Source of the DNA: Lachnospiraceae bacterium
GTDB taxonomy: Bacteria; Bacillota; Clostridia; Lachnospirales; Lachnospiraceae
Assembly: GCA_021628825.1 (NCBI GenBank)
Contig: JAJXRY010000002.1
Span: forward strand, 62,001-126,000
DNA length: 64,000 nt
Reading direction: 5' to 3'
Positions 10,447 to 21,474 of this stretch are shown here, piece after piece (position 1 is the stretch's first letter; each line of letters opens with the position of its first letter). Both the position numbers and the translations under genes were made by a program. The notes below the pieces were generated by a model. The model saw nothing but the letters and a program-made list of their open reading frames with translations, was not told where the DNA came from and ran no database searches.

Positions 10447-11631
10447 TTAATAATTTTCCTTCACAAACTTACGCAGTGCTTCCAGTGAACGCTCTACCTT
10501 CTCCGTATCAATGCAGTAAGCCATACGGAAATATCCCGGAACGCCAAAGCTGTCAGAAGGAACCAGAATCAGATCATACTTTAATGCCTTCTGGCTGAAT
10601 GCTACCGCATCCTCTTCGAGCGCCTTCGGGAAAATGTAGAAGGTTCCGCCCGGCTTTACGCACTCAAAGCCAAGGCTTGTCAGCTCATTGTATAACAGGT
10701 TCATATTCGTCTCATAAACAGACATATCCGAGGTCATGTCCACTACTTCTGAAACGGCAAGCTGAATAATGGAAGAAGGACAGTTGTGTCCGATTCCTCT
10801 GGAAATCTGTGCACAGATTGCACTGATCAGTTCTGCATCCGTACATCTGGGATTTGCTGCCACATATCCGATACGTTCTCCCGGCAGGGATAAGGACTTC
10901 GAATAGGAATAGCAGGACAATGTATTGTCATAGAATTTGGATACATAAGGCGCTTCCACACCCGCAAACACGATCTCACGATATGGTTCATCGGAAATCA
11001 GGAAAATATCATGTCCGTATTCCTTCTGCTTTGCATAAAGCAGGTCTGCAAGCCTCTGTAAGGTTGCTGCACTGTATACCACGCCGGACGGATTGTTCGG
11101 GGTATTAATGAGGACTGCTGCCGTCTTTTCATTCAGCATTTCCTCTAACTTATCAAAGTTAACCTGAAAGTCCACCGTATTGGCCGGCACCACCTTAAGC
11201 GTTGCTCCGGTCATATTGATATAAGGATTGTACTCCGGGAAGAACGGTGCAAAGGTAAGTACCTCATCCCCGGGCTTCGTCACACAGCGGACCGCATGTG
11301 CAATCGCTCCGGCCGCACCGGAGGTCGGGAAAATATGTGTTGCTTTATAATCCATACCAAACCGGCGGTTCAAAGATTCTGCAATCTTTTCTCTTACCGA
11401 AGTAATTCCAAGACTTGGACTGTATCCGTGAACTTCCATGGAGCTCTTCGTCCGGATAAGATGAACCACCTCTTCATTAAACGCATCCGGAACAGGCACG
11501 GACGGATTTCCAAGACTGTAGTCAAAAACATTCTCATAACCAATTTCCTTACCCCGTGCTGTCGCAAATTCGGAAAGCTGCCGGATGACTGATTTTCCCT
11601 CCAGCATTTTCTTATATTGTTCGTTAATCAT
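10447..11631 (-). CDS. Pyridoxal-phosphate-dependent aminotransferase (class I/II)
   Basis: Fold-type I PLP enzyme of 394 residues, AspB-like. Visible motifs: TSGAAGAIAHA (PLP phosphate loop), NTPNNPSG (substrate/PLP), ISDEPYREI (Asp binding pyridine N), SYSKSLSLPGERIGY (Schiff-base Lys in SKSLS) and GTFYIFPK with a C-terminal FRMAYC region for substrate carboxylate. The amino acid substrate cannot be told from sequence; aspartate or aromatic/branched amino acids are all possible. No neighbours in the same operon are evident. Confidence 0.88.
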   Translation of the reverse strand: MINEQYKKMLEGKSVIRQLSEFATARGKEIGYENVFDYSLGNPSVPVPDAFNEEVVHLIRTKSSMEVHGYSPSLGITSVREKIAESLNRRFGMDYKATHIFPTSGAAGAIAHAVRCVTKPGDEVLTFAPFFPEYNPYINMTGATLKVVPANTVDFQVNFDKLEEMLNEKTAAVLINTPNNPSGVVYSAATLQRLADLLYAKQKEYGHDIFLISDEPYREIVFAGVEAPYVSKFYDNTLSCYSYSKSLSLPGERIGYVAANPRCTDAELISAICAQISRGIGHNCPSSIIQLAVSEVVDMTSDMSVYETNMNLLYNELTSLGFECVKPGGTFYIFPKALEEDAVAFSQKALKYDLILVPSDSFGVPGYFRMAYCIDTEKVERSLEALRKFVKENY

Positions 11632-11715
11632 CGTTTCTGTTACCTCCTATATTGATCCATGTGTCATCTTATCACAACCGGATCTTTTCCTCAATAAAAG
11701 TTGGGCTTTCAACTG

Positions 11716-14414
11716 CTATTTCACAGTACGGGCATGGTTAGCATCCTTGATTTCCTTCACAATCTTCGGATCAATTTCCGAAATGACCTGCTCGGACGGC
11801 ATCGCCGTGTAGTACCCCTGAATCAGATCCACACCATAGGAAATTACGGTTTCCAGCTCTTCCTTCGTCTCAACTCCCTCTGCAAGACACTGAATGTTAT
11901 TCTGCTCGGCAAATTCCACCGTGTTCTTCACAAACATCTGCTTGTTGACATCATTCTGGATTTCTGTAATCAGATAACGGTCAATCTTAATGATATTCGG
12001 CTTGTACCGCAGCAGATTCACAATATTGGAATAGCCTGTTCCATAATCATCTATGGCAATCCGGCACGGTCCTTCCTGATCGGTCAGGTTCACAATCCTG
12101 CTGATCTCTTCAGCTGTTGTTTCATCACGCTCGGTAATTTCAATTGTGCACTGGGAAAGCAGATCCGAATACTGGTTTACCAGCCGCTCCTTATCCTTTC
12201 CTTCAATGAAATAGCCCGGAATACTGTTGATGAAAATATATTTATCCTTAAAAAAAGTGTAAGGTGCTCGCCTGCATAAGTCAGTACGTTATTAAATGTT
12301 GCATATTCAATCTCATACAGTCGTCCGTATTCTTCCGCAATGTTCAGAATTTCATCCGGACGTAAACCGATTTCCTCCGGTGTCCGCATCAGCGCCTCAT
12401 ATCCATAGATCGCACCCGTTTTCGCACAGACAATAGGCTGGAATGCATAATAAAAACAAATTCTCGGACATCAGCGTTTCAAATAGCTGATACGTGTCCT
12501 TCGCGGTTTTTCTTTCCTTTAAAACCTTACCTCCACCCTGTTTCAGACGGTTCAGATAAAGCTCTCCCATGGCAACCTTAATATAGGTCTTGATATCATT
12601 GTTCCAGCCGGCTGCCGCTGTCGTACAGCCACAATTGACCTCCACGAAGTATTCCTTATCCTGCGTCTTATTAAAGCTTTCTATAAAACGGTAAAAGGCA
12701 CGCACAGAATCATCAATGATCGATCCGGCCGCTCCCGGATTTTCTGCATCGTTAATAATACAGAAGCTGTCATCGGAAATCCGGGCAACCACGGTTCCCG
12801 GCGGATTTGCCATCTGCAAAGCATCTGCGGTAAGCTGCACGGTTTCTTCAACATCCTTCAGTCCGTAATTTTCATAGATAAACTGATACTTGGGAATATT
12901 ATAAACGGATACGGCAATCGCACGCTCCTTCCAGTCCGGATACAGTTCATTCATCTTCTTCACCAGACCTTTCAGGTTCAGGACTCTGGTAACCGGATCC
13001 TGATACTGCATCTCTTCAAGGCTGTGTGACATATGCTCCTGCTGCATTCTGCTGATAATCAGGCTGAACGCCAGATTCATAACCTTGGAAACACGATGTA
13101 TCTTACCCGCATCCTTTAATAACTCCTTCGATTTTACAATGTAATATCCACATACATTATTTTCGACATAAATGGATTGGAACAGAAACATCACATCTTC
13201 CCTGACAGCCTCTTCCAGACGAGGATACATCTCTGCGGATTTATACAGCGCATACCGCTGCCTGTCAAGATCCGTGCCCAGTGAAGAAATGACAATCATC
13301 TCCTCTGCAAATGGCTGCTGTGGATCTGTCTTTGTGTTATTTCTGGTTGCTGTCAGAAAATCGCTGTTTAATGCGACCATAGAATTCGGAAGAATAAAGG
13401 AATTCAGTTTGTTACCGATAATTCCCATATCAATGGTCTCAACGACACGTTCCACCTGCGAAAGAATAAACTCCTCATGAGCCCGTGCATCCCACATGGC
13501 ATCACTTAAATGATCTGCACATAACTGATAGTCCGGGTGTGTCTGTTTCTGACATCCACAGGATTCCTGGATTGTCAGCTTATATTCCTCAAGATCCCGG
13601 TATGGCGGTTTCTTATTCTCAAGAATATTTGTCAGCATTTCCCGGCATTTCCCGGCCAGAACCGATGGTGTTCTGGCACAGGTAGACAATGCCGGTCTGT
13701 GGAACTGATAGCTTGGCACACCGTCAAAGCCGGTGACAATGATATCCTCCGGCACACGGATTCCGTGTCTTTTTCAGCACCTTGCAGGCAGCCACCGCCA
13801 TAGCATCATTTGCACAGATAATTGCCTCCGGCAGATCTCCGCTCTGAATCCAGTTTTCTACGGCCCGCTCTGCAGGACCATACCAGTACTCTCCATAGGC
13901 AACCTTGGAGGTCTGCGGATCTATTCCACATTCCCGCAATGTTTCCCGGAAAATCTTTTCGCGGTACATCGAGTTGCTCTCCCCCATACTTCCTGACAGA
14001 AAATACAGCTTTCGTTTCTGATGAACCCTAATGACATGTTCGATCAGCTGGCTGAAAGCATCCTCATAAGAAGGAACAATGGAATAACAGCCATCTGCTT
14101 TCATATTCAACAGAATGACCGGAATCTGTCTTTCTCTGGCTTTTGTAATGAGATCATTAATCACCTGCTGGTCATTGATCGTATCTGCTTTTGATGACCA
14201 CGGCATCGATCAGATCATAATTGATCAACTGATAAATCGACTTCGCTCCTTGATCATAGATATCCTGATTATATAAATCCGAAAAGCTGTTAAAAAGCAG
14301 CAGACGATAATCAGACCCTTTGACGGTCTGATAAAGTGCATCAATCAGTTCATAGGTGATTTCATCCTGGATTTTGGTTAAGCAAACCGCTACCAGCTTA
14401 TATCCGTTCAGCAT
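11716..14414 (-). CDS. LacI-type sugar-binding domain / degenerate GGDEF / EAL protein
   Basis: About 895 residues after repair. Residues ~1-290 form a periplasmic-binding-like fold of the LacI effector type without an HTH (LPEAIICANDAMAVAACKVL, VPEDIIVTGFDGVPSYQF). The middle resembles GGDEF but the signature is replaced by RISDDSF, so diguanylate cyclase activity is unlikely. The C-terminus is an EAL domain with the expected c-di-GMP phosphodiesterase residues: YEALMR, EITERDE, IAIDDYGTGYSN, IIKIDRYLI and LAEGVETKEE. No signal peptide or membrane helix, so it probably senses a cytoplasmic ligand. Four apparent indels occur (near 14188, 13772, 12463 and 12249-12255), each in an A/T run. It follows the mannan locus, suggesting a sugar ligand (inference). 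Confidence 0.8.
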
Positions 14415-14473
14415 TTTCTACCCCTTCCTCATAGAAAAAAACTCTTCCAATTACATTCTAGTCAGAAAATGAA

Positions 14474-14504
14474 GCAAGGCGCAAGAGCTTTCCTCCTGCG
14501 CCTT
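14474..14504 (-). terminator. Hairpin downstream of GH1-ManA gene
   Basis: Stem AAGGCGCA / TGCGCCTT with a 15-base loop, located 18-48 bases after the stop of the GH1-ManA gene in its direction of transcription. The following T-tract is weak, so it may be an attenuating or processing hairpin rather than a strong terminator. Confidence 0.5.
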
Positions 14505-14521
14505 TATAAATTATCACATTT

Positions 14522-16855
14522 TTATGATTTTTCTATCGAATGATAACTTATTTTTGTAGAAGATAAAATCAGACTTATGTCTCCCTGGAAATCAACAGCT
14601 CCGATTCCTGCAGGAAGGATAAAATGATCTCCCTTGCGGATCATCTGTCCATTTACCAGTCCCTCTCCTTCAATGACACTCACATTCATAAACGGATGCG
14701 TCTGTTCGATAGAAACCGGTCTCGTTACATCCAGCTTCCATACGGTATAGTAAGGGCAGTGAATCAATTCATTCAGCTGATCCTTCGGCAGATCTCCGAC
14801 ATACTTCACACTGTCTTCGGCAGATGCCGCAGGAACATTAATCACATCAATGCTCTGCTGTACATGTAACTGACGCGGCTTTCCATTCTGCAGACGGTCA
14901 TAATCATACACACGATAGGTAATATCACTGTTCTGCTGTGTCTCTAAGATCAGGCAGCCACTGGTGATTGCATGTACGGTTCCCGGATTGATCTGGATGA
15001 AATCACCCTTCTTAATCGGAACGCGGCGGATAAACTCATCCCACTTGCCTTCGGAAATCATCTCCGTAAGCTCTTCCTTCGTCTTCGCATTATGCCCAAT
15101 CACAAGCTCTGCGTCCTCCGGGCAGTCCAGGATGTACCAGCATTCAGTCTTTCCTAAGGATCCATTCTCATGAACCTGTGCGTAGGCATCATCCGGATGT
15201 ACCTGAATACTTAAGTTGTCCTTTGCATCAATAATCTTAATCAGCAGCGGGAAGCGGTCTCCTTCTTCGTTACCGAAGAGGTACGGATCCTCCTTCCATA
15301 ACCGGGAAAGGGTCTTTCCTTTGAAGAGACCTTCCTTTACGACACAGTCCCCGTTCTGATGGGCGCCGATTGCCCAGCATTCTCCGGTATCCTCACCCGG
15401 AATATCATATCCAAAGAGGCTTCTTAAACGGTTTCCTCCCCAGATCATTTCCTTAAATACCGGCTCCAGGAACAGAATCGGTCTCTGCTTTGTATTAATG
15501 GATAAAATTGCTCCGTTCGTTTCAATCACCTTCTGATACCAGAATGCGGAATCCTTTACGATTCGCTTCTGGGTTGCAAAATCCACATGGACAATTCCAA
15601 ACCGCTCGGTATATCCCTTATCCCATTCAAAGTTATCCAGGAATGTCCATAAGAAGTAACCACGGACATCCACGCCTTCGTCGTTTGCCTTCTGCAATGC
15701 AGAAATATACATATCAAGGAAGTTCTGACGGTTCGGATCATGTACTCTGCCATCGAGGGAAACATCATCATGGCAGGACATGCCGTTTTCGGTTACAAAC
15801 AGCGGAAGCTTATAGCGGTCATAAATAAACTTCACGCCCCAGTAGAAGCAGTCCGGTGTAACCGGCCAGTTGGCTGCGGTTTTCGGAAAGCCCTCCGGTC
15901 TTTCGGGAAATTCGATTTCTCCGTTTTCACCTGCCTTTACAAAGTATCCATTATAAATATTCTGTCCCATGAAATCCAGCGGCTGGGAAATCAGCTTCAT
16001 ATCCTCATCGGTAATTTCCGGCAGATACTCTGCAAACTTCTCCAGGCCTTCTTCCGGATATTTTCCCAGGAATACCGGATCATTAAACCATGCCACATTC
16101 CAGGTCCAGTTATCCATCGGCTGATAAAAGCCAAACAGTACCTTTCTTGCTGCTTCCACATCCTCCGGTTTATTACTTACAGGGTATGCCATACCACAGG
16201 TCGGTGCATAGCCGACCTTAATCGGACGACAGGCATATTTACGAAGATTGATGACGGCCTGTCCATGTGCGCGCAGTGCATTGTGTGCAATCTGGAACAC
16301 ATCCTTATACGGAAGATGCAGGCCCGGTGCATGCCATCCGGACATATGTCCGATTCCAACGAAGCATTCCGGCTCATTTAAGGTGATGAAATTCTCGCAG
16401 ATATCGGAAAAGTTCTCTGCAACAACCCTGGCATATTCTCCAAACCACTGAATAACCTCTTCATTCAGCCAGCCGCCCTTATCCTGTAATGCCTGGGGAA
16501 ATTCCCAGTGATACATGGTCAGATACGGCTCGATGCCATTCTTCTTCATTTCCAGAATCATATCCCGGTATAAAGCAACTGCCTTTTCATTTACCTTACC
16601 CGTTCCTTCCGGAATCAGTCTTGCCCAACTGATGGAAAAGCGGTATGCCTTAATCCCCATCAGTCTCATTAATGCAAAATCATCCTTGTAACGGTGCATG
16701 TGGTCACATGCTACCTCTGCTCCATAACCATCCTTGGTGCCGCCTTCTGCAATGAACTTATCCCAGATCATGGCTCCTGCACCGTCATTGGCATCTCTTC
16801 CTTCAATCTGGTAAGCGCTGCTTGCAACGCCCCAGGCAAAATTGTCACGAAACAT
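14522..16855 (-). CDS. Fused GH1 beta-glycosidase and type I mannose-6-phosphate isomerase
   Basis: A single uninterrupted 777-residue frame. Residues 1 to ~452 are a complete GH1 enzyme: FAWGVASSAYQIEG start, acid/base Glu161 in TLNEPE, nucleophile Glu356 in VTENG, and a normal C-terminus (SAFWYQKVIETNG). Without spacer the chain continues into a ~320-residue type I ManA: PVFKEMIWGGNRL, zinc-ligand region LSIQVHPDDAY and GKTECWYI, and PGTVHAI. No internal ribosome site or start codon lies at the join, and no A/T-run shift is needed. Inferred roles are removal of beta-linked terminal hexosyl residues from imported oligosaccharides and conversion of mannose-6-P to fructose-6-P. It lies in the mannan locus. 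Confidence 0.93.
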   Translation of the reverse strand: MFRDNFAWGVASSAYQIEGRDANDGAGAMIWDKFIAEGGTKDGYGAEVACDHMHRYKDDFALMRLMGIKAYRFSISWARLIPEGTGKVNEKAVALYRDMILEMKKNGIEPYLTMYHWEFPQALQDKGGWLNEEVIQWFGEYARVVAENFSDICENFITLNEPECFVGIGHMSGWHAPGLHLPYKDVFQIAHNALRAHGQAVINLRKYACRPIKVGYAPTCGMAYPVSNKPEDVEAARKVLFGFYQPMDNWTWNVAWFNDPVFLGKYPEEGLEKFAEYLPEITDEDMKLISQPLDFMGQNIYNGYFVKAGENGEIEFPERPEGFPKTAANWPVTPDCFYWGVKFIYDRYKLPLFVTENGMSCHDDVSLDGRVHDPNRQNFLDMYISALQKANDEGVDVRGYFLWTFLDNFEWDKGYTERFGIVHVDFATQKRIVKDSAFWYQKVIETNGAILSINTKQRPILFLEPVFKEMIWGGNRLRSLFGYDIPGEDTGECWAIGAHQNGDCVVKEGLFKGKTLSRLWKEDPYLFGNEEGDRFPLLIKIIDAKDNLSIQVHPDDAYAQVHENGSLGKTECWYILDCPEDAELVIGHNAKTKEELTEMISEGKWDEFIRRVPIKKGDFIQINPGTVHAITSGCLILETQQNSDITYRVYDYDRLQNGKPRQLHVQQSIDVINVPAASAEDSVKYVGDLPKDQLNELIHCPYYTVWKLDVTRPVSIEQTHPFMNVSVIEGEGLVNGQMIRKGDHFILPAGIGAVDFQGDISLILSSTKISYHSIEKS

Positions 16856-16891
16856 AATTTCATTTCCTTTCTCACGGTCATCCCGCTTTAT

Positions 16892-16905
16892 GTAACAGTT
16901 CAGCC
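16892..16905. repeat. Solo terminal sequence of the MITE-like repeat family
   Basis: The 14-mer GTAACAGTTCAGCC, identical to the end of the element at 62454-62641 and matching from base 3 the palindrome at 21487. Here only one arm is present, in the 54-base gap between the chemoreceptor stop and the GH1-ManA start. It may be a decayed copy. Confidence 0.6.
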
Positions 16906-16909
16906 TTGC

Positions 16910-19143
16910 TTAATCAATTTTAAATCTCTCAATGGATTTATCCAGCTCCAGTGCATCGCTTCTAAGCAACTCTACTTCTTCTTTTAATGTCTGGACAACA
17001 GATACCTGTTCTCCCAAAGTAGCCGTAACCTCCTGTGTGGATGCAGCAACCTCTTCAGACACAGAAGCAATATTCTGCAGGGAACCTTCCACTTTATCCT
17101 TTTCAAGCATACTCTCTTCCAGTCTTTGCGTAATCACACGGATACCCTCTACCAGTTCACCTACACAATTCTGAATCATTTCAAATACGTTGACTGTCTC
17201 CTGCAGTGCCCTTGCCTGCTCATTGACCATGCTCTCTGCTTCTCTTGCTGATGCCGTTGTCTTATCCGCAGTCTCACCAATCTTCTTAACGATCTCATGA
17301 ATCTTATTACCGGATTCCTTGGACTGATCCGCCAGCTTACGGATTTCCTCCGCCACCACCGCAAAGCCTCTTCCGGCCTCTCCTGCTCTGGCTGCCTCAA
17401 TGGCTGCATTTAAGGAAAGCAGATTCGTCTGTCCGGCAATACTGTTAATCACGTCAACAAAGCTCTTGATTTCCTCGGAATTCTTCTGTACAGCGTCAAT
17501 ATCATCGACCAGCACTCTGGTTAAGGATACGGTTGTATCTGACTTACCGCTTAATTCCTGAACAATCACTCTTCCCTGTTCTACGGCTTCAATTGCCTTA
17601 TCTGCGGTCTGTCCCATGTGTGAGGTTTTTTCCGTAACTGTCGTAATATTTTCAGAGAAGCTTATCATATTTTCATTGCTGCTCTCTGTATCCTCTGCCT
17701 GTCCCTGTACACCGCTTGCCACTTCATCCATGGCTCTTGCTATATCCTGCATGGAAGTATTGATGGCTCCGGTTTTGTCAGAAACATCCTCCGCAAGTCC
17801 GGTTACTTTACTGCCGAACTGCTTCATATCCCGCATTAATCCTCTCATACTCTCTATCATAGCATTGAGGCTTCCGGTCAGCTCTTTAAACTCATCCTGC
17901 CTTTTCGTAGTAAAACCCTGGGTCAAATCACCCTGTGCTACCTTAGCAAGACCTCCGCTCATATCCCTTACTGTCTTACTGATACCGGTAGAAATCACAA
18001 AACCGGTGACCAGTGCCGTACCTGCTGCCAGAATTACCATGAAGATGGTAATATACTTAATACTTCCCACCTGTCCGAGCACATTGCTTTGAGGTATCAG
18101 GGTACAGATCATGGCTTTGGTGTTGCCTACGGGTGTATAAATATATACATATTTTTTTACCATTAATCTTAACATCCATGTAGCCGGGTTCTTCGGCTTC
18201 CTTAGTGCTTTCATAAAAACTCACTGCCTACAAACCACTGCTTTGCATCTGCATCTTCGTCTTCCTTATCCGATGCAGCCTTTCCCTCATCTGCCTCTGC
18301 CGGATTATCTGTCTTCTGCTCAAAAGCCACTTCTCTTCCGTCAGCGGTTACAAGTGCCTTCACGCTGCCCTTGCCAAAATCGATTTCTCCCAGCATCTTT
18401 TCTGCTACGGATATATCCAGTGACATAACCAGATAAGCATCCGACTTGGAAAATTTCTGATAATAAACCATGGCATATTTTTCCTGTTTGCTCTGCATAT
18501 TATCATCCAGATAAGTCTGGTAACCCATCCACCTGTTTCTCTGGGTGCTATTGGCTGCAAAATACTGTCCTTCAGCCGTATTACTGAAATCTGCCATAGG
18601 CGTTTCCGTCATACCGCCGGATAAGGTGGAAAGGTATGCGCCACCCTCGGGAATAACCGTACAACTGTAAATATTCTTGTTTGTGGACTTGACATTACCA
18701 ATATCGGATTTCGCACTACGGAAAGTCTCCAATGCTTTTGATTCCTGTTTTCCGTAATACTTATCATAGTAATCGCCCACATCACTGTTCGTAATCATCT
18801 CCAGCGCTTTATTTGAAATATTGGTACAAACCAGATTAAAATAATCGCCTACTGCCGATACGGTGGATTGTGCAGACTCTTTATATTTGTCTACAATACC
18901 GGAGGAGGCCGTACTATAGGACACAACACCCAATGCGATCATCAGCACAACCGGCACCATAAACGCTATAAGCAACGTGCCAAGAATACTCTTTTTATTT
19001 GATCTGCGCAAATTCTTAAGACCCCCAAGCATTGCTTTGAAATCCGGTCTGACAACTTCCTTCTTCTGTTTCTTCACCTTGGCTGCTTTCGGTAATTTCG
19101 GTAACTTCGGTAACTTAATCTTTTTTTCCTTTTTTGATGCCAT
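16910..19143 (-). CDS. Methyl-accepting chemotaxis protein within the mannan locus
   Basis: Transmembrane chemoreceptor of about 743 residues. A Lys/Pro-rich cytoplasmic N-tail (KLPKLPKLPK) precedes TM1 (ILGTLLIAFMVPVVLMIALG), an extracellular dCache-like sensor of ~280 residues containing an acidic linker, TM2 (ITIFMVILAAGTALVTGFVI), HAMP, and a long signalling coiled coil with the conserved hairpin tip (NLLSLNAAIEAARAGEAGRG). Two apparent one-base insertions, at the T/A runs near 18213 and 18150-18156, split the sensor from TM2; reading through restores SEFYESTKEAEEPGYMDVK. The gene lies between the CE17-like esterase and the GH1-ManA fusion on the same strand, so the ligand may be a manno-oligosaccharide (inference). 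Confidence 0.88.
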
Positions 19144-19209
19144 ACCCTCTCCCCCTTTGGTTAGTTGGAACCAATCACAGATACCAGATAGAACGGTACC
19201 TGATCGTCT

Positions 19210-20293
19210 TCATGGTTTTTCGATAATACGGATCTGTACATGATGCTTCTTAAGCCCGGTGTGACGGGTTACCGTCTGGATAAACAGACAGTCCCCCCAG
19301 TCCTCATCGAAGTTTCCATCAAGAACGGTTCTTGTGCTTTCGTCTCCATCCACAATCACCTCTGCAACCGGCGTCGGTCTGTGGATCGTTTTGCGATACT
19401 GGATTGCAATTCCTGTTGCTTCAATATCAAAAGAGATTTCATCTCCCACGTTGGAAGCGATAAAGCCTCCGCTGAAAATATCCAGGAACTCCTTCTTCTT
19501 ATTGGGATCCTTCTCAAAACCATTCAGAACCGGAGTGCTGTTATAATTTTTTTATATCGTACCGAATTCTCATACTGATTGGCAGTAATCGGATTCGGAA
19601 GTATTTTCCCATTAAAGTCAGGATCTGCCTCTTCGGTGTTACGATCCTGATAAATTTTCTCTAAGAATGTGGTAATGACCTTTGCTACCAGTGCATGCCC
19701 GTCATCATTCGGATGAAGATCATCGGGGGTAATCTCCCGGTTCTTGATCTGACCGGATTTTTACCGGTGGTAAAATCGTGCTCTTCATGCTGACCATCGG
19801 AAGCTGATAAGCACGTGCTACTGCTACATGCTGATCCTCTGCACTGCTTCCATCATCGTACCGGACGTTGTTCATTAAAAGAACCGCCGGTGCACTTGCA
19901 TCACCATAGGTTTTACGAATCAGACCTTCATAGGTCTCTCTGAAAAATTCATTGTTATCATCATTTACTGCGAATTCAATGAGAATAAAGTCAGGCTTCT
20001 TATGTAATAAATGCTGCTCTACTCTGGATACACCAAACTGGGAGGTTGTACCGCCAATTCCCGCATTGATATACTCTACCTGGCTCTGGGGGAACTTCTC
20101 CTTCCACCACTTATAAACCAGATAAGCGTAGCATGTTTCGGGTGTGGAAGACAGGCTTCCCTGTGTAATGGATCCACCAAGGAATCCAACCTTGATCGGT
20201 TTTTCCTGCTTCTGCCTTTTTCATGCACGCTTTAATGCGCTTCCAGTTACCTCTGTTTAACTCACCTTTTTCAAAATCTACCGGATATCCCAT
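19210..20293 (-). CDS. SGNH carbohydrate acetylesterase, CE17-like
   Basis: Predicted cytoplasmic O-acetylesterase of about 358 residues, no signal peptide. ATG at 20293 follows GGAGG with 5-base spacing. The SGNH hydrolase signature is clear: nucleophile Ser in VGFLGGSITQGS, Gly in NAGIGGT, Asn in EFAVNDDNNE and catalytic Asp/His in DDLHPNDDGHA. The ~140-residue C-terminal domain is beta-rich (VGDEISFDIEATG), consistent with the CBM35-like module of CE17 mannan esterases. Three apparent frameshifts at A/T runs (near 20204-20208, 19757-19761 and 19548-19554) break it. In the known Roseburia mannan locus a CE17 enzyme removes acetyl groups from manno-oligosaccharides; the context supports the same role. 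Confidence 0.8.
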
Positions 20294-20333
20294 AGACACC
20301 TCCCCCAACCTGTTTCTTTTGGAAAATATTCAG

Positions 20334-20361
20334 AAAGGCTTGCTTTTTCAACAAGCCTTTC
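20334..20361. terminator. Intergenic hairpin between GH130 and esterase genes
   Basis: Stem AAAGGCTTG / CAAGCCTTT with a short A/T loop lies between the GH130 stop (20399) and the CE17-like start (20293). On the coding strand the T-tract is poor, so it may lower downstream expression or protect the upstream mRNA 3' end rather than stop transcription fully. Confidence 0.5.
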
Positions 20362-20398
20362 CATTCCTTTTATAATCTTATCATAACTGTTAAGCACC

Positions 20399-21424
20399 TT
20401 ATCTGATGCCGATTTCTGTATCAGTTTCAGTCAATTTGCTGTGCTCTTTAATATAAGCAACAATATCCTCGAACTGTGTAAATGCAAGACCTACATAACT
20501 GTCTGCACTGCCATAGTAAATCGCGATTTTACCGGTTTCCGGATCATGAATCGTTGCACAGGGGAAACATACATTAGGAACGAATCCTCTTTCCTCATAC
20601 CACTCTTCCGGAGTAAGAAGGAAGGTTTCACAACGATATTTTACAATAGAAGGATTCTCAATGTCAAGGATTGCACCACCGATGGAGTAAACAAATCCGT
20701 TACAGGTTCCGCTTACACCATGATAGAACAGGAGCCATCCTTCGCTTGTCTCGATCGGAGCAGCGCCGCCACCGATCTTAACGGATTCCCACCATTCGCT
20801 TCCCTGGCTCATCACATGTCTGTGTCTGCCCCAGTATACGAGATCCGGGCTTTCGCTTAAGAAAATATCTCCAAACGGTGTATGCCCGCTGTCAGAAGGT
20901 CTACTTAACAGCATGTAGTTGCCGTTGATCTTACGAGGGAACAATACCGCATTTCTGTTGTAAGGAATGAACGGATTCTCCAATCTTGTGAAGGTCTTGA
21001 AATCGGTGGTCTTCGCCATACCAATGGAAGCACCGTAGAAATCCTGACACCAGATGATGTAATAGGTATCCTCTACCTTTACAAGTCTCGGATCATAAGC
21101 ATATCTGGGCATGAAAGGTTCTCCCTTTTCATTGACAAAAGGAATCTTTTCCTTATCGAAATCCCAGTGAATGCCATCCTTACTTCTTCCCATATAGATA
21201 TAAGGGATACCGTTTGTCTGCTCGCCACGGAATACACCGATGAATTCATCACCGTAAGGCATTACGGCACTGTTAAAGATTCTTGCAACACCTTCTACCG
21301 GATTTCTTCCAATGATCGGGTTCTCTGTATATCTCCAGATCGGTGCTCCTGTTAAATTTGCGGGTCTTTTCCTGCCAGGGAACATTCTTGACAGGAGGGG
21401 CAATCATTTTTTTAATTCGCTCAT
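20399..21424 (-). CDS. GH130 beta-1,4-manno-oligosaccharide phosphorylase (GH130_2-like)
   Basis: Inverting phosphorylase of about 341 residues, predicted to split beta-1,4-manno-oligosaccharides with phosphate into mannose-1-phosphate and a shortened chain. Visible family features: GVARIFNSAVMPYGDEFIGV, catalytic Asp in RYAYDPRLVK, GGGAAPIETSEGWLLFYHGV and IYYGSADSYVGLAF. The likely start is the ATG at 21424 after AAAGGAAAA (MSELKK MIAPPVKNVPWQE); two A-run indels near 21409-21415 and 21370-21373 put the first ~23 codons out of frame. Assignment to subfamily 2 rests on length and sequence impression, not a search. It is in series with the other GH130 gene. Confidence 0.85.
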
Positions 21425-21474
21425 TTTATTTTCCTTTCTGTTGGTTTATAGTTTCATTTTATAAGCCGCAGCTC

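Noticed and set aside
11716..14414. Programmed ribosomal frameshifting in the EAL protein (also MCP, pyk, MATE)
   Set aside because: There are up to four shifts per gene, in both directions, without slippery heptamers plus stimulatory structures, and the same pattern appears in unrelated genes. Sequence error is simpler.
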